Source: Akkermansiaceae bacterium (GTDB taxonomy: Bacteria; Verrucomicrobiota; Verrucomicrobiia; Verrucomicrobiales; Akkermansiaceae). Taken from it: a DNA stretch of 64,000 nt. The notes beneath the pieces are model-generated. The model was not told the origin of the DNA, ran no database searches, and was given only the letters and a program-made list of their open reading frames with translations. Position numbers and translations under genes: made by a program. This document shows, piece by piece, positions 36,771 to 44,966 of the stretch (positions are counted from its first letter, which is position 1; each line of letters starts with the position of its first letter). Where the stretch lies: NCBI GenBank assembly GCA_018402445.1, contig JAGYIT010000007.1, positions 248,001-312,000 on the forward strand, read 5' to 3'.

Positions 36771-36788
36771 TCACTTCTCACTCGGCAC
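36754..36788. repeat. Heptamer array upstream of the HicB-like gene
   Basis: Five phased 7-bp units ending in CAC on the plus strand: TTTCCAC, TGTTCAC, TGATCAC, TTCTCAC, TCGGCAC, then TTCTTCCACC. It ends 10 bp before the ATG at 36799 and overlaps the 3' end of the preceding gene. Confidence 0.65.
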
Positions 36789-36798
36789 TTCTTCCACC

Positions 36799-37056
36799 AT
36801 GAAACCCGCAGACAGCTACCTCCGCTTCGTGAAATGGTCGGACGAAGACCAATGCTACATCGGCTACTGCCCCGATCTCTTCTACGGCGGCGTCTGCCAC
36901 GGCGAAATCAAGGTGGAAACCTACGCCAACCTCTGCGGCGTCATCCTCGACGAGATCGAACACCGCATCGCAAAAAGGCAAGACCTCCCCAAGCCCACCG
37001 TCCGCGCCACCCGCGACCTCGACTTCGACTTCGACTTCGACTTCGCTGCCGCCTGA
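36799..37056 (+). CDS. HicB-like orphan protein with Asp-Phe repeat tail
   Basis: The 85-residue protein has a HicB-type fold pattern (SYLRFVKWSDEDQCYIGYCP, GVCHG, then a helix NLCGVILDEIEHRIAK). No HicA toxin lies next to it, so it is an orphan or acts in another process. The C-terminus reads DLDFDFDFDFAAA and is encoded by a hexanucleotide tandem (GACTTC units), which could vary in copy number. The ATG at 36799 is preferred over an upstream in-frame start inside the heptamer array. Confidence 0.65.
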   Translation: MKPADSYLRFVKWSDEDQCYIGYCPDLFYGGVCHGEIKVETYANLCGVILDEIEHRIAKRQDLPKPTVRATRDLDFDFDFDFAAA

Positions 37057-37098
37057 TCTTCTTCCTCTTCCCTAATCACTCTCATGAAACAAGAACTC

Positions 37099-37127
37099 CA
37101 CGCCTGCCTGACCTTCGTGGTTTCAGC
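37099..37127. repeat. Short dispersed repeat, copy 2
   Basis: Matches 35577-35605 at 26 of 29 positions, both starting CACGCCTGCCTG. It follows the HicB-like gene at the border of the AT-rich region. Confidence 0.5.
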
Positions 37128-37183
37128 CCTGATGAGTCGCTTTAGTAATCTTCTAGAAAACCCACGCTCCATGTACCGCTACC

Positions 37184-37321
37184 ATGAGCAAGCAAATTGT
37201 CAAGCCAAAGCAGCCCTCAGCATCTGATGAGGAAAAACGATGTAAAAAAAAACTTGGCAAAACGCTACGGAGAGCTAAAGTAGTTCTCATTAGACACCGT
37301 ATCAACACTCTTTTCCGCTAG
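37184..37321 (+). CDS. Possible small basic protein
   Basis: A 45-residue frame from ATG at 37184 to TAG, starting MSKQIVKPKQPSASDEEKR and continuing with Lys/Arg-rich sequence (KKKLGKTLRRAKVVLIRHR). The composition suggests a nucleic-acid-binding peptide, but there is no family match and no clear ribosome-binding site. It may be chance. Confidence 0.22.
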   Translation: MSKQIVKPKQPSASDEEKRCKKKLGKTLRRAKVVLIRHRINTLFR

Positions 37322-37524
37322 ATTCCGGCGAAATAAACCCAATTTTTCTTGCCATCAGTGTTTCGCTTTTCAGCTTTACAAATGCCGTCTTTTATCACCT
37401 GCAAACCCCGTTTCCCCGCCCGATAGCCCGGTCTGTTGGCTTCTTAGAAGCCCAACGCGGAAAGCAAATTCAATTAGCCACAACATTCATGTGATTCAAC
37501 GTAAGTCCACAATAGATACAAATA

Positions 37525-37908
37525 ATGAACACACAACTAAAAAAAACAACACAAACAAAGAAAAAAAAGAATGGCTTCACCTTGATCGAGGTGATCGCTG
37601 TGCTCGTGCTGCTCGGCATCCTAGCCGCAGTCGCACTGCCAAAATACATTGACCTAACCGTAGAGGCCGAAAAAAGAGCGCTCGACGCAGGGATTGCCGA
37701 ACTCAACGGACGAGAAGCACTCGCCTGGGGAAAAGAGATGCTCGCCACGAGCGGTACTCCGGTGGATGCCACTATCAGAACCGAGGTCAATGCCAATGAG
37801 CTTGGCGATGATTACGGATGGGATCTGCGACCCCTCGGCAACTGGCGGAACGCTAACGTTTGGGAAAGCATCGCAGCCATTAACTCGAACGGCGGCTACA
37901 GGCGTTAA
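37525..37908 (+). CDS. Prepilin-type pseudopilin, first of five
   Basis: The 127-residue protein has a Lys-rich leader and the prepilin cleavage/methylation motif GFTLIEVIAVLVLLGIL (from residue ~17), followed by a conserved Pro-Lys-Tyr-Ile (LPKYIDLTVEAE), as in type II secretion or pilus major pseudopilins (GspG-like). A prepilin peptidase would cut after the Gly and methylate the Phe. The region is AT-richer than the rest of the window. The protein ends early after NSNGGYRR; the next frame continues with open sequence, so a 3' frameshift cannot be excluded. No assembly ATPase or secretin gene is nearby. Confidence 0.8.
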   Translation: MNTQLKKTTQTKKKKNGFTLIEVIAVLVLLGILAAVALPKYIDLTVEAEKRALDAGIAELNGREALAWGKEMLATSGTPVDATIRTEVNANELGDDYGWDLRPLGNWRNANVWESIAAINSNGGYRR

Positions 37909-37958
37909 ACCTGGAGCCTGGAAAAAACAAGCAAGTCCTCCATAACTAGCTGATCAAA

Positions 37959-38000
37959 AATCGATCCCACCTCAGGTTTCTACCTTGGGTGGGTTCGATT
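37959..38000. promoter_or_regulatory. Nested hairpin between pseudopilin genes
   Basis: A 13-bp imperfect stem (AATCGATCCCACC pairing with GGTGGGTTCGATT, one mismatch) encloses a smaller stem AGGT/ACCT with loop TTCT. The whole structure occupies most of the 133-bp gap between the first and second pseudopilin genes. It lacks a strong T-run, so attenuation, mRNA processing or stability control are all possible. Confidence 0.45.
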
Positions 38001-38041
38001 CTTTCAGGTAGCCTGTGACGGGATAAATCGTTCATCCTTAA

Positions 38042-38530
38042 GTGAATTATTTCGTTAAATCCTACACAGGGCAAAACAGCCGCGGGTTTGGTTTGATTGA
38101 AATCATCAGCGTTCTGCTTCTGCTTTCTATCATCGCTGTGGTTACAGTGAATAATCTTCCCGCCTCCAATGCCAGTTTGGCAGCGGAAGCTCATCGGTTG
38201 AGTTCCCATTTGCGATATGCCCAGATCCGAGCGCAAGCCGATACCTATCAGTGGCGCTTAGTCTTCACCAACGCCAGCACTTATCAGATAGGACCGGTGA
38301 TCGTTCCCGGTGCCGGTTTCACGCCCGGAATCATACCCGGAACGGGCACGACACAAAAACTAACTGACGGCGTTACTGCCACAGGAGCGTCCGTCATTCG
38401 TTTTGATTCATGGGGACGGCCTTTGGATGCTGCCGGAGCGCTTCTTGGCACAGACCAAACGATTAGTTTGACTCAGGGATCAGAAAGCCGGACCGTCATC
38501 ATCCGTGCAAATACTGGATTTATCCCATGA
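38042..38530 (+). CDS. Minor pseudopilin, GspH-like
   Basis: The 162-residue protein starts with GTG. The prepilin motif is GFGLIEIISVLLLLSI (residues ~16-31); Leu replaces Thr after Gly-Phe-Gly, which still fits the consensus. A following helix and the segment RLSSHLRYAQIRAQADTYQWRL are typical of GspH/FimT-type minor pseudopilins. Its stop overlaps the next gene start by 4 bp. Confidence 0.75.
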   Translation: MNYFVKSYTGQNSRGFGLIEIISVLLLLSIIAVVTVNNLPASNASLAAEAHRLSSHLRYAQIRAQADTYQWRLVFTNASTYQIGPVIVPGAGFTPGIIPGTGTTQKLTDGVTATGASVIRFDSWGRPLDAAGALLGTDQTISLTQGSESRTVIIRANTGFIP

Positions 38531-38952
38531 AATCTAGGTGTCAGCAGTCAGCGCTGGTCTGTGGCAGAAGCGGTTTTACGCTCATCGAGGTCATTGCGGT
38601 TTTGATTTTATCCGGCATTTTAATTAGCATGTCACTGCCCCTGATTGGCTCTGGTCTCAATGGCAGCAGACGCGCTTTGTTACGCCTTTCGGAAACTCAC
38701 GGTCTGCGAACGGAGATGGATGCTGTGTGTCAGATCTACCGCACAACCTACCCTACCAATTTGCCTGGACTATCCAGTGCGATTGCCTCCACCGCAGCTG
38801 ATTCCTCCCTCTCATACAGCCAAGTTTGGGTCGGTTTTGATGCCGCAGGCCTAGAATTCATCTCCCCCCCGGGAACGGAAAACGCGTTACGACTCACTTT
38901 AAGCAATAATCAAGGCGAACGCCTCACTGCCTACTTTTTCCCCATTCCGTAA
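38527..38952 (+). CDS. Minor pseudopilin
   Basis: The 141-residue protein has a 17-residue leader and the motif GFTLIEVIAVLILSGILIS. The remaining part is short, without cysteine pairs. Overlaps with the preceding gene by 4 bp and is 4 bp from the next, so the minor pseudopilins form one operon. Probably a GspI-type subunit by order. Confidence 0.75.
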   Translation: MKSRCQQSALVCGRSGFTLIEVIAVLILSGILISMSLPLIGSGLNGSRRALLRLSETHGLRTEMDAVCQIYRTTYPTNLPGLSSAIASTAADSSLSYSQVWVGFDAAGLEFISPPGTENALRLTLSNNQGERLTAYFFPIP

Positions 38953-38956
38953 CGCC

Positions 38957-39427
38957 ATGAAATCGCACTACCGGAACCGTCTCGGCTTTACCCTTATCGA
39001 GGTGGTGGCTGTGTTAATCCTGACTTCACTGGTCTCTGTTTTTTGTGCCATGTTGCTCACAACATTTACTGGGGTATTTATTGGCAACAAGGAAGCAGCG
39101 GAGGACTCCCAAAAAATCCAGATCGCCATGAATCGCCTCGTTAAGGAACTCACCTTTGCAGGCGCTGGCACACTGATTGTTTCGAACGGCCAGAGTGTTC
39201 AATGGACTTCTCATCATCCTGACCGGTTTGGCGAAACGCAGACCGCTTCATGGGATGGCACCTCTGGGGGTGAACTGACATTGCAGGGTGCCGTGCTTTT
39301 GGATAACATAGCAGCATTTTCGATCTCTTCTCCCAACCCATCCGAAATCACCATCACATTACAATCCACGAGAAGTAATGGAGCTGCACACACCACGACC
39401 GTCCATCCACGCTATGATCCTTTGTAA
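38957..39427 (+). CDS. Minor pseudopilin, GspJ/PulJ-like
   Basis: The 156-residue protein has the motif GFTLIEVVAVLILTSLVS after a short basic leader, followed by a long helix and KIQIAMNRLVKELTFAGAG, a pattern of GspJ-type subunits. It lies 4 bp behind the previous pseudopilin gene, in the position expected for GspJ. Confidence 0.78.
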   Translation: MKSHYRNRLGFTLIEVVAVLILTSLVSVFCAMLLTTFTGVFIGNKEAAEDSQKIQIAMNRLVKELTFAGAGTLIVSNGQSVQWTSHHPDRFGETQTASWDGTSGGELTLQGAVLLDNIAAFSISSPNPSEITITLQSTRSNGAAHTTTVHPRYDPL

Positions 39428-39483
39428 ATAGCATTCGAAGCAAGAAGGAGCCTATTGACGTCTTAAAAGGAAGAAACAATACA

Positions 39484-41107
39484 ATGACTACGAATCATCC
39501 CAATCGTACCCGCAAATCAAATTTCGCAGAAAAAGGCGGGACTTTGATCAGCGTGATCGGCGTAATGCTGATCTTAGGCGTTTTAGGAGTATCTGTGGTC
39601 TCTTTTACCCAGAGTTCCGAGCACAGCTCCCTCAGCTCCAACGCCGGCTCCCGCGCCTATTATCTTGCCGAGTCAGGATTGCGCTATGCTCAGCCCATCT
39701 ACTGCAGCGAAGGCTGGCTTCATGGACGTGAACGCACAGTAACTTTTCAAGGCGGAGAGCAGGTAAATATCACTCGCCTCGGCCCATACTTTTGGGCGAC
39801 AGCCGTCACAGATGCCGGAACATCAATGGAAGCACGAGCCCGCGTTCCGATGCCCCTGAGCCTCTGCGGAGAGGATCCCGATGCAAATCCAGTGGACGAA
39901 TTCGCAGTGTTTGGAAAAGTCGGAATCTCCCTCGGGAATAATACGGTCATCCTAGGTGACGTCGCTATTACTGACGGTAATGTCGCACTCAAAGGAGATG
40001 TGGAAGGAAGCGTCTTGGCTAAGGATGTTACAATGACTGCGCATGGAACGATAACCGGAGATGTGTATGCCTCTGGCATAGTGGATCTCACCGTTGGGAC
40101 CGTGACTGGTGATATTCATGCAGCAACCGGCATCCTTCTCAGAAGTGCACAAGCTACGGTGTTTGGTGGTTGGCTTTTTTCAGATAGTAATATCGAAGTA
40201 AGAGGCAAGGCCGAAGTTCGGGGGCATATCCATTCTTGCAGTGGGAATGTAACGCTAGACGGCGGTGCAATTATTGGCAGCGCAGATGAGCCCATAGAGA
40301 TCCGCGCTAACGGCAATATTTACCTTAGTGGTTCCGCTATCGTTTATGGAAATGTGTATGCGGGAGGGAATATCGTGATAAGTAATGGCAACACAATCAG
40401 TGGTAACGCATTCGCAGGTGGCACCATATCAAACGCTAATTCAATTATCGGAACTGCGTTACAAAATTCTCCTACCTATGTGCTTGATCCAGTTTGTCCT
40501 GACCTATCGAATTTGGAAGAGCTCAGTTTGCCTAATGCAACTGAATTTACAGCCGGCGGATCCAACATTACCGTTCCTTCTGGCACCTCAAATTCACCAA
40601 CTAATTATTATTATAGATCCAGGTGTCTACGGGACACTGTCATCACCAAATAATCAAGGACATACTCGGATATATCTTAAATCCGGAACGAATAACCATG
40701 GAAATTACTACTTTAATAGTATTTCATTTGGTAGCAAAACAAATCTATATCTGGATCTTTCAGGCACCCATGAAATTTGTATATTCGTTGTTGGTGATAT
40801 ATCTATCGGAAGAGAATTAAATGTTTTTGTATCGAATGATGGAACTACTTACACTCAAATGTCCGACCTGTCAGATGCAGCACAATTGGAGTTAGGTGCT
40901 AGAGTTTATTGGGAATCAAAAAATAATTTTTTACTTGGTCAAGCGAGCAATTGGTTCGGAACAGTTTATACTCCAAACGGCAGCTTAAGCACAGATAGTA
41001 GCTTTTTAATCGGTTCGTTTCTCAGCGGAGGTGGGCATAGCCTTCAAAAAAGCACGGTAGTGCACGTGGTTCCCGACTATTTCGCTACGAATTCGCCAAG
41101 CGAATAG
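39484..41107 (+). CDS. PilX/GspK-like minor pilin with parallel-beta repeats and an apparent +1 frameshift
   Basis: The N-terminus has a PilX-like hydrophobic segment (TLISVIGVMLILGVLGVSVVS) and the SRAYYLAESGLRYA motif shared by GspK/PilX proteins. From residue ~140 to 340 the sequence is a bactofilin-like chain of short strands (GDVAITDGNVALKGDVEGS, GHIHSCSGNVTLDGG), suggesting a beta-helix. The frame breaks at about 40611-40618: NYYY in one frame continues as DPGVYGTLSSPNNQG in the next, to a stop at 41107. The span of 1624 nt is one over a multiple of three. Corrected length is ~540 residues. It is the last gene of the pseudopilin operon. Confidence 0.72.
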
Positions 41108-41265
41108 CATAATTTCTGGTCGGTCAAAATTCTCCTCCTCTTCCCTGCTACTCCGACAAGCATCTCACTGAGGGGAGGTGCTTTAGAATCGCCGCGCCTC
41201 CTAGTTACTCGGCATGACCGCCGCGGATGTCGTCGCGGCGGCGCAGTGAGTTTCACTCCACGGGG

Positions 41266-41636
41266 GTAAGCGTGGTCCGAAGCACCGCCTGAAGATTCTG
41301 GCGGCGTGTTTCATAGGCGTCATACTTTAGGAACCTTATGACACCTATGAATGAATCCCTATTGAAGACCGACCAGATCGGGCGCTTGCGCTATACTACC
41401 GAACAAAATAGAACGATGCTCGAGGCTTACCGCGTCAGTGGTTTGAGCGCTCCGCGTTTCGCTGCCCATCATGGCGTGAGCTACCAAACGTTGATTTCGT
41501 GGATCAAAAAGGAAAAGCAATCGTCCACATCCGCATCGAAAAACTCCCCACCGTTCTTTTCCTTAATCCCAACCGTCATCGATAACGGGAATTCGGCTGC
41601 GGACGAGGGCATGGAGTTATCGCTCCCGGGTGGAGC
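41266..41636 (+). mobile_element. IS66-family remnant: left end and truncated tnpA
   Basis: The sequence GTAAGCG at 41266 matches the terminal consensus of IS66 elements. A 15-bp inverted repeat (41310-41324 and 41337-41351, one mismatch) overlaps the start of a tnpA-like gene at 41338. That protein contains the TnpA helix-turn-helix (MLEAYRVSGLSAPRFAAHHG, then SYQTLISWIKKEK). It runs directly into the 75-bp repeat at 41637, where the transposase similarity ends, so the rest of the element (tnpB, tnpC) is lost. Confidence 0.65.
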
Positions 41637-41711
41637 CAACCCCCTTTTCCCCGCCCTCCGGTCTGGCCACCGGCTCTTTCAACGGCCTTCACACAAAAAG
41701 CAAATTCCTGC
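41637..41711. repeat. 75-bp direct repeat, left copy
   Basis: Identical over 75 bp to 47206-47280, same orientation. It contains a small inverted repeat CCGGT/ACCGG and joins the IS66 tnpA remnant to the downstream flank of the deacetylase gene. Confidence 0.9.
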
Positions 41712-41854
41712 GATCATTCTTCCGTCCCTCCAACGGATCATGGCAGGAGAATGAAGGCAGAGGAATGAGATTGGGGCTGAGACTTCGGGGCGGGATTGTT
41801 TTGTTTCTCATCATATCAGTTTCACCCTGCATGGGATCGCGTCGGATATCACTG

Positions 41855-44833
41855 TTAGGGAGTGACTTTGAGGCGGATGTAAAGTGGTGCCGGGCTGGTG
41901 ATCGTGTAGGTGAGCGCGCCGCCGGGGCCGTCGGTGTTGGTGGTGAGTTGGTTGGCGGGGACATCGGTCCATGACTGGAGATTGGTGGAGGTTTGCACGG
42001 CAAACCGGGTGCCATAGGCGGACGCGGGGATGTTGCCTCCATTCGGCCAGGTGATGGTGTTTGCTCCCGTGATGGCTGGATTGGCGGTGAAGCCGGCGGC
42101 GGGATTGATGAAGTATTCGATGCCGTTGGGCATGCCGTCGTTGTCCCAGTCGAGTTCGGGCGTCTGGCCCCCGGCATAGGAAGCGCTCCATGAGGAGTAG
42201 CCATCGGTGACGGCGTTGAGCTTGAGTGTGCTTCCATCCTTGACGAGGGCATAGCCGGGAATGGCTGTTTCCAAGACAGGAGAGCCGGTGATACCGCTGG
42301 CGGTGAACAAGGTGTAGCTGGCCAAGGTCGGGGCACCGGTGATCCGGATCTTCGCGCCGGTCTCCAGCGTGAGCGCTGCGTTCGAGGTGATGCTGGAGCC
42401 GATGGTGAAGCCAAGGAAAGCACCGTCTTTCACGGTGATGGCCGAGGTCGAGCTGCCAGCGGCGAGGACGAGTGTGCCGGTATTGACGGTGGTTGGGCCG
42501 GTGTAGGTGTTCGCGTTGGAGAGGGTCAGGGTGCCTGCGCCTGCTTTGGTGATGCCAGCACCGGGGTCACCGCTGATGATGCCGCTCAAGGTGACCGTCC
42601 CTTCCGTTGCGATTTGCCGGGTGGCGGCTCCGAGGGTGACGTTGTTGCCGAAACTCATGGCACCTTCAGTGGGCGCTGCGGCGCCTAGTATCATATCGCC
42701 GCCAATGATGATTCCTCCGCCGAAGCGGGTGCCGAGATCACGGACGGTGGTGCCGTTGGAGCGGATCGTGCCGCCATTGAGGGTGAGCGTGCGCGTGGCG
42801 CTTGTCCCGCCAAGAGCATTGATGTTGGCCATGGCGATGGTTCCGGCGTTCATCGTGAAGTTACCCGTGTAGCTTCCCCCCTGCATCACCCAAAGGCCGG
42901 CACCGTTCTTGATGAATCCAGAGTTTGAGGCCCAAGTTTGGCTGCCAGTATTCAGGGTTTTGGTGGCTGCCACCGTGACGATTGCAGCAGTCCCTCCTGT
43001 GCCGAGCGTGCCGCCGGCGGTAAGAATCACACTTTCGTTGGCTGTGATTGAGGAGAAGTTGGTGGTGGCACCGGTGATGGTGCTGCCGGCGACATCGAAT
43101 ACGGCGGCATCGCCGGAGACCCAGGTTTGGTTATAGGATCCGCCCGAGCTCAGACTCCAGCTGTTGGCGTCCGTCCATGTGCCGGTACCTTTCCAAAACC
43201 TCGTCGCCCCGCTGGAAGCATCATCATTCGTGATCGTCAGCACGGCTGTTGCGGGAGTGCCTAGCGTGGCACCGCCCGTCGGGTTCGAGAGCGTGAGGTT
43301 CACCGTCTCATCAGCTTCTGTCGTGGTGTCGCCAATGATACTGATGGTAAAGTTTTTAGGGCCCGTCTCGCCTTCGTCCCAGGTCAAGAGACCGGAGGCT
43401 GCCGTGTAATCGCTGCCGGCGGTGGCGGTGCCATTGCCGGTGGCGTAGGAGACTGATACCGCCCCGCTGCTGCCGCCGGTGCGGGTGGCGGTGATGGTGG
43501 CAAGAGTGGTGCCCGTGTTTCCTTCCGGATGCGTGTAGGTGGCGGACGAGAACTGGATGCTGCCAGGCGACGAAACGGTGGTTGGAGAGAGCGTGACCTC
43601 GGCACCATTGCTTTTGACGTCGTATCGGACGATTCCGTTCACGACGGGACGGTCGGTGGTGATGTTGTTTTGGGTGACCCGGACGTTGGTCCAGCCTGAG
43701 GGAACCTCCGTCTTCATCGTTAGGGGCTGGTTGTAGAGGATGTCGTCGACGCCATCGGTCACGGTCAACCGTATGCGGGTATCCGAATATTCCAGTGTGG
43801 TGACGACCGCGCTCTCGCGTTGCTTTTCGTACTGGTGGTACGAGATGTGGTCCGTGATCCACAATTGCTTATTATCCATGCGCGTCTTCAGACCATCCAA
43901 AAACGCGATGAATTCAGAATTATCGAAGGTGAATCCATAAAAAGGAATGGCCGTGACACCCGGTATTTCAATATTATGAAAAATGATGTATTCCATCTTT
44001 TTGTCGTTGATCGCAAGGTCAGCCACCGCAAGAGCGCTATTGGCAGTTGTTATATAGCCGTACTGAGCGGACGCTGGAGAACCCCCAGCTCTCGCCGAGC
44101 CAAACGGTGGGCGCTTAATCAAATTGTTTTCATCCATTAGGCGAATGAAATCCGGCGCATTTTCTTCCCATCCACCTGCAAACTCCAGCCACCAGTTCTC
44201 TTCAGGACCAAATCCTGGTCTTGCAAATGAGATCAGTCTTGGCCAGTTTCCCGCAGCATTGTTGCGAAAGAACTCCTGTGAAGGATCTATCTGTTCCGTT
44301 TTCGCAGCTTCATATGTTGGGGCACTCAGTTGTTGGTGATTCTTGCTGTGATTGCCCAGGATCACAGCACTGTCGCCCAAGAAAGAGACTGTGATCCAAG
44401 CAGTAGGAACGTAGAACGTTGCAATCATATCACGTGCATGGAGGTTGGGAATAACCTGAGAAACTTGGGAGTGGTGCCCGTCGTCGAACATCAGGAGGAA
44501 CGCTCCGGCCCTGTCGTCCTTCCACTTGCAGACGCTGGTTTTTGCCGTGTAGTCCGAGCCCGCTGTCGCCGTGCCATCGCTGGTCGCATAGGTCACTTCG
44601 ATGGCGCCATTGCCGACACCGGTGCGCGACACGGTGATGGTCGCGTTAGACGAGCCGCTATTGCCCTCTAACTTACTGAAGGCGGCATTGGCGAATTGCA
44701 GGGTGTCCGCCTGCGCCAGCGAGACGAGTGACAAGCACCCCAGACAAACAAGGGCGACCGTCGCGAAGCCCGAGCTGTTGGATGCGGGGACACTCTGCAG
44801 CACGGTGGGACAAATTCGCTGGAGAAGATTCAT
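41855..44833 (-). CDS. Secreted polysaccharide deacetylase / Calx-beta / autotransporter-repeat chimera
   Basis: The 992-residue protein has a signal region (residues ~1-43) and a partial Calx-beta domain (~43-98). A NodB-type deacetylase segment follows, with FLLMFDDGHH (D117, D118) and H162-S-K-N-H166, the metal-binding pattern. A complete Calx-beta domain (~430-545) comes next, then autotransporter-associated beta-strand repeats (~550-860) and a C-terminal ~110 residues similar in style to verrucomicrobial secreted-protein tails (LDWDNDGMPNGIEYF). The first Calx-beta stops at SDYTA, exactly where the second continues, so the deacetylase appears inserted in it. It should deacetylate an extracellular polysaccharide. 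No PEP-CTERM tail is present. A regulatory motif lies 64 bp upstream. Confidence 0.82.
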   Translation of the reverse strand: MNLLQRICPTVLQSVPASNSSGFATVALVCLGCLSLVSLAQADTLQFANAAFSKLEGNSGSSNATITVSRTGVGNGAIEVTYATSDGTATAGSDYTAKTSVCKWKDDRAGAFLLMFDDGHHSQVSQVIPNLHARDMIATFYVPTAWITVSFLGDSAVILGNHSKNHQQLSAPTYEAAKTEQIDPSQEFFRNNAAGNWPRLISFARPGFGPEENWWLEFAGGWEENAPDFIRLMDENNLIKRPPFGSARAGGSPASAQYGYITTANSALAVADLAINDKKMEYIIFHNIEIPGVTAIPFYGFTFDNSEFIAFLDGLKTRMDNKQLWITDHISYHQYEKQRESAVVTTLEYSDTRIRLTVTDGVDDILYNQPLTMKTEVPSGWTNVRVTQNNITTDRPVVNGIVRYDVKSNGAEVTLSPTTVSSPGSIQFSSATYTHPEGNTGTTLATITATRTGGSSGAVSVSYATGNGTATAGSDYTAASGLLTWDEGETGPKNFTISIIGDTTTEADETVNLTLSNPTGGATLGTPATAVLTITNDDASSGATRFWKGTGTWTDANSWSLSSGGSYNQTWVSGDAAVFDVAGSTITGATTNFSSITANESVILTAGGTLGTGGTAAIVTVAATKTLNTGSQTWASNSGFIKNGAGLWVMQGGSYTGNFTMNAGTIAMANINALGGTSATRTLTLNGGTIRSNGTTVRDLGTRFGGGIIIGGDMILGAAAPTEGAMSFGNNVTLGAATRQIATEGTVTLSGIISGDPGAGITKAGAGTLTLSNANTYTGPTTVNTGTLVLAAGSSTSAITVKDGAFLGFTIGSSITSNAALTLETGAKIRITGAPTLASYTLFTASGITGSPVLETAIPGYALVKDGSTLKLNAVTDGYSSWSASYAGGQTPELDWDNDGMPNGIEYFINPAAGFTANPAITGANTITWPNGGNIPASAYGTRFAVQTSTNLQSWTDVPANQLTTNTDGPGGALTYTITSPAPLYIRLKVTP

Positions 44834-44896
44834 GGGTTGATTTGGCTTTAGCGGATTTTGGTCGTAAATCAGCCTTTAGAATAAGGGCGGATCAGC

Positions 44897-44923
44897 GCCT
44901 GCCTACCCTGCAAAACTGTAGGT
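44897..44923 (-). promoter_or_regulatory. ACCCT-type inverted motif, copy 1 (variant)
   Basis: On the minus strand it reads ACCTACAGTTTTGCAGGGT followed by AGGCAG, i.e. the motif with one base lost from the left arm. It points towards the deacetylase/autotransporter gene starting at 44833, with its near edge 63 bp upstream of the ATG. Confidence 0.6.
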
Positions 44924-44966
44924 AAACCCGGCCATTTTGGCCGACATTGTCGCGGATGCGCCGGCC

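Larger units (their letters stand above)
37057..37524. other. AT-rich gap in front of the pseudopilin cluster
   Basis: This 468-bp stretch is clearly lower in GC than the flanking genes and marks the entry to the pseudopilin island. It contains copy 2 of a 29-bp dispersed repeat (37099-37127) and one small basic reading frame (37184-37321). Two or three A-runs are present. No convincing promoter or RNA gene was identified. Confidence 0.4.

Noticed and set aside
37981..38010. tRNA-like T-loop sequence GGTTCGATTC
   Set aside because: It is one arm of the nested hairpin at 37959-38000; no acceptor, D or anticodon arms can be folded around it.
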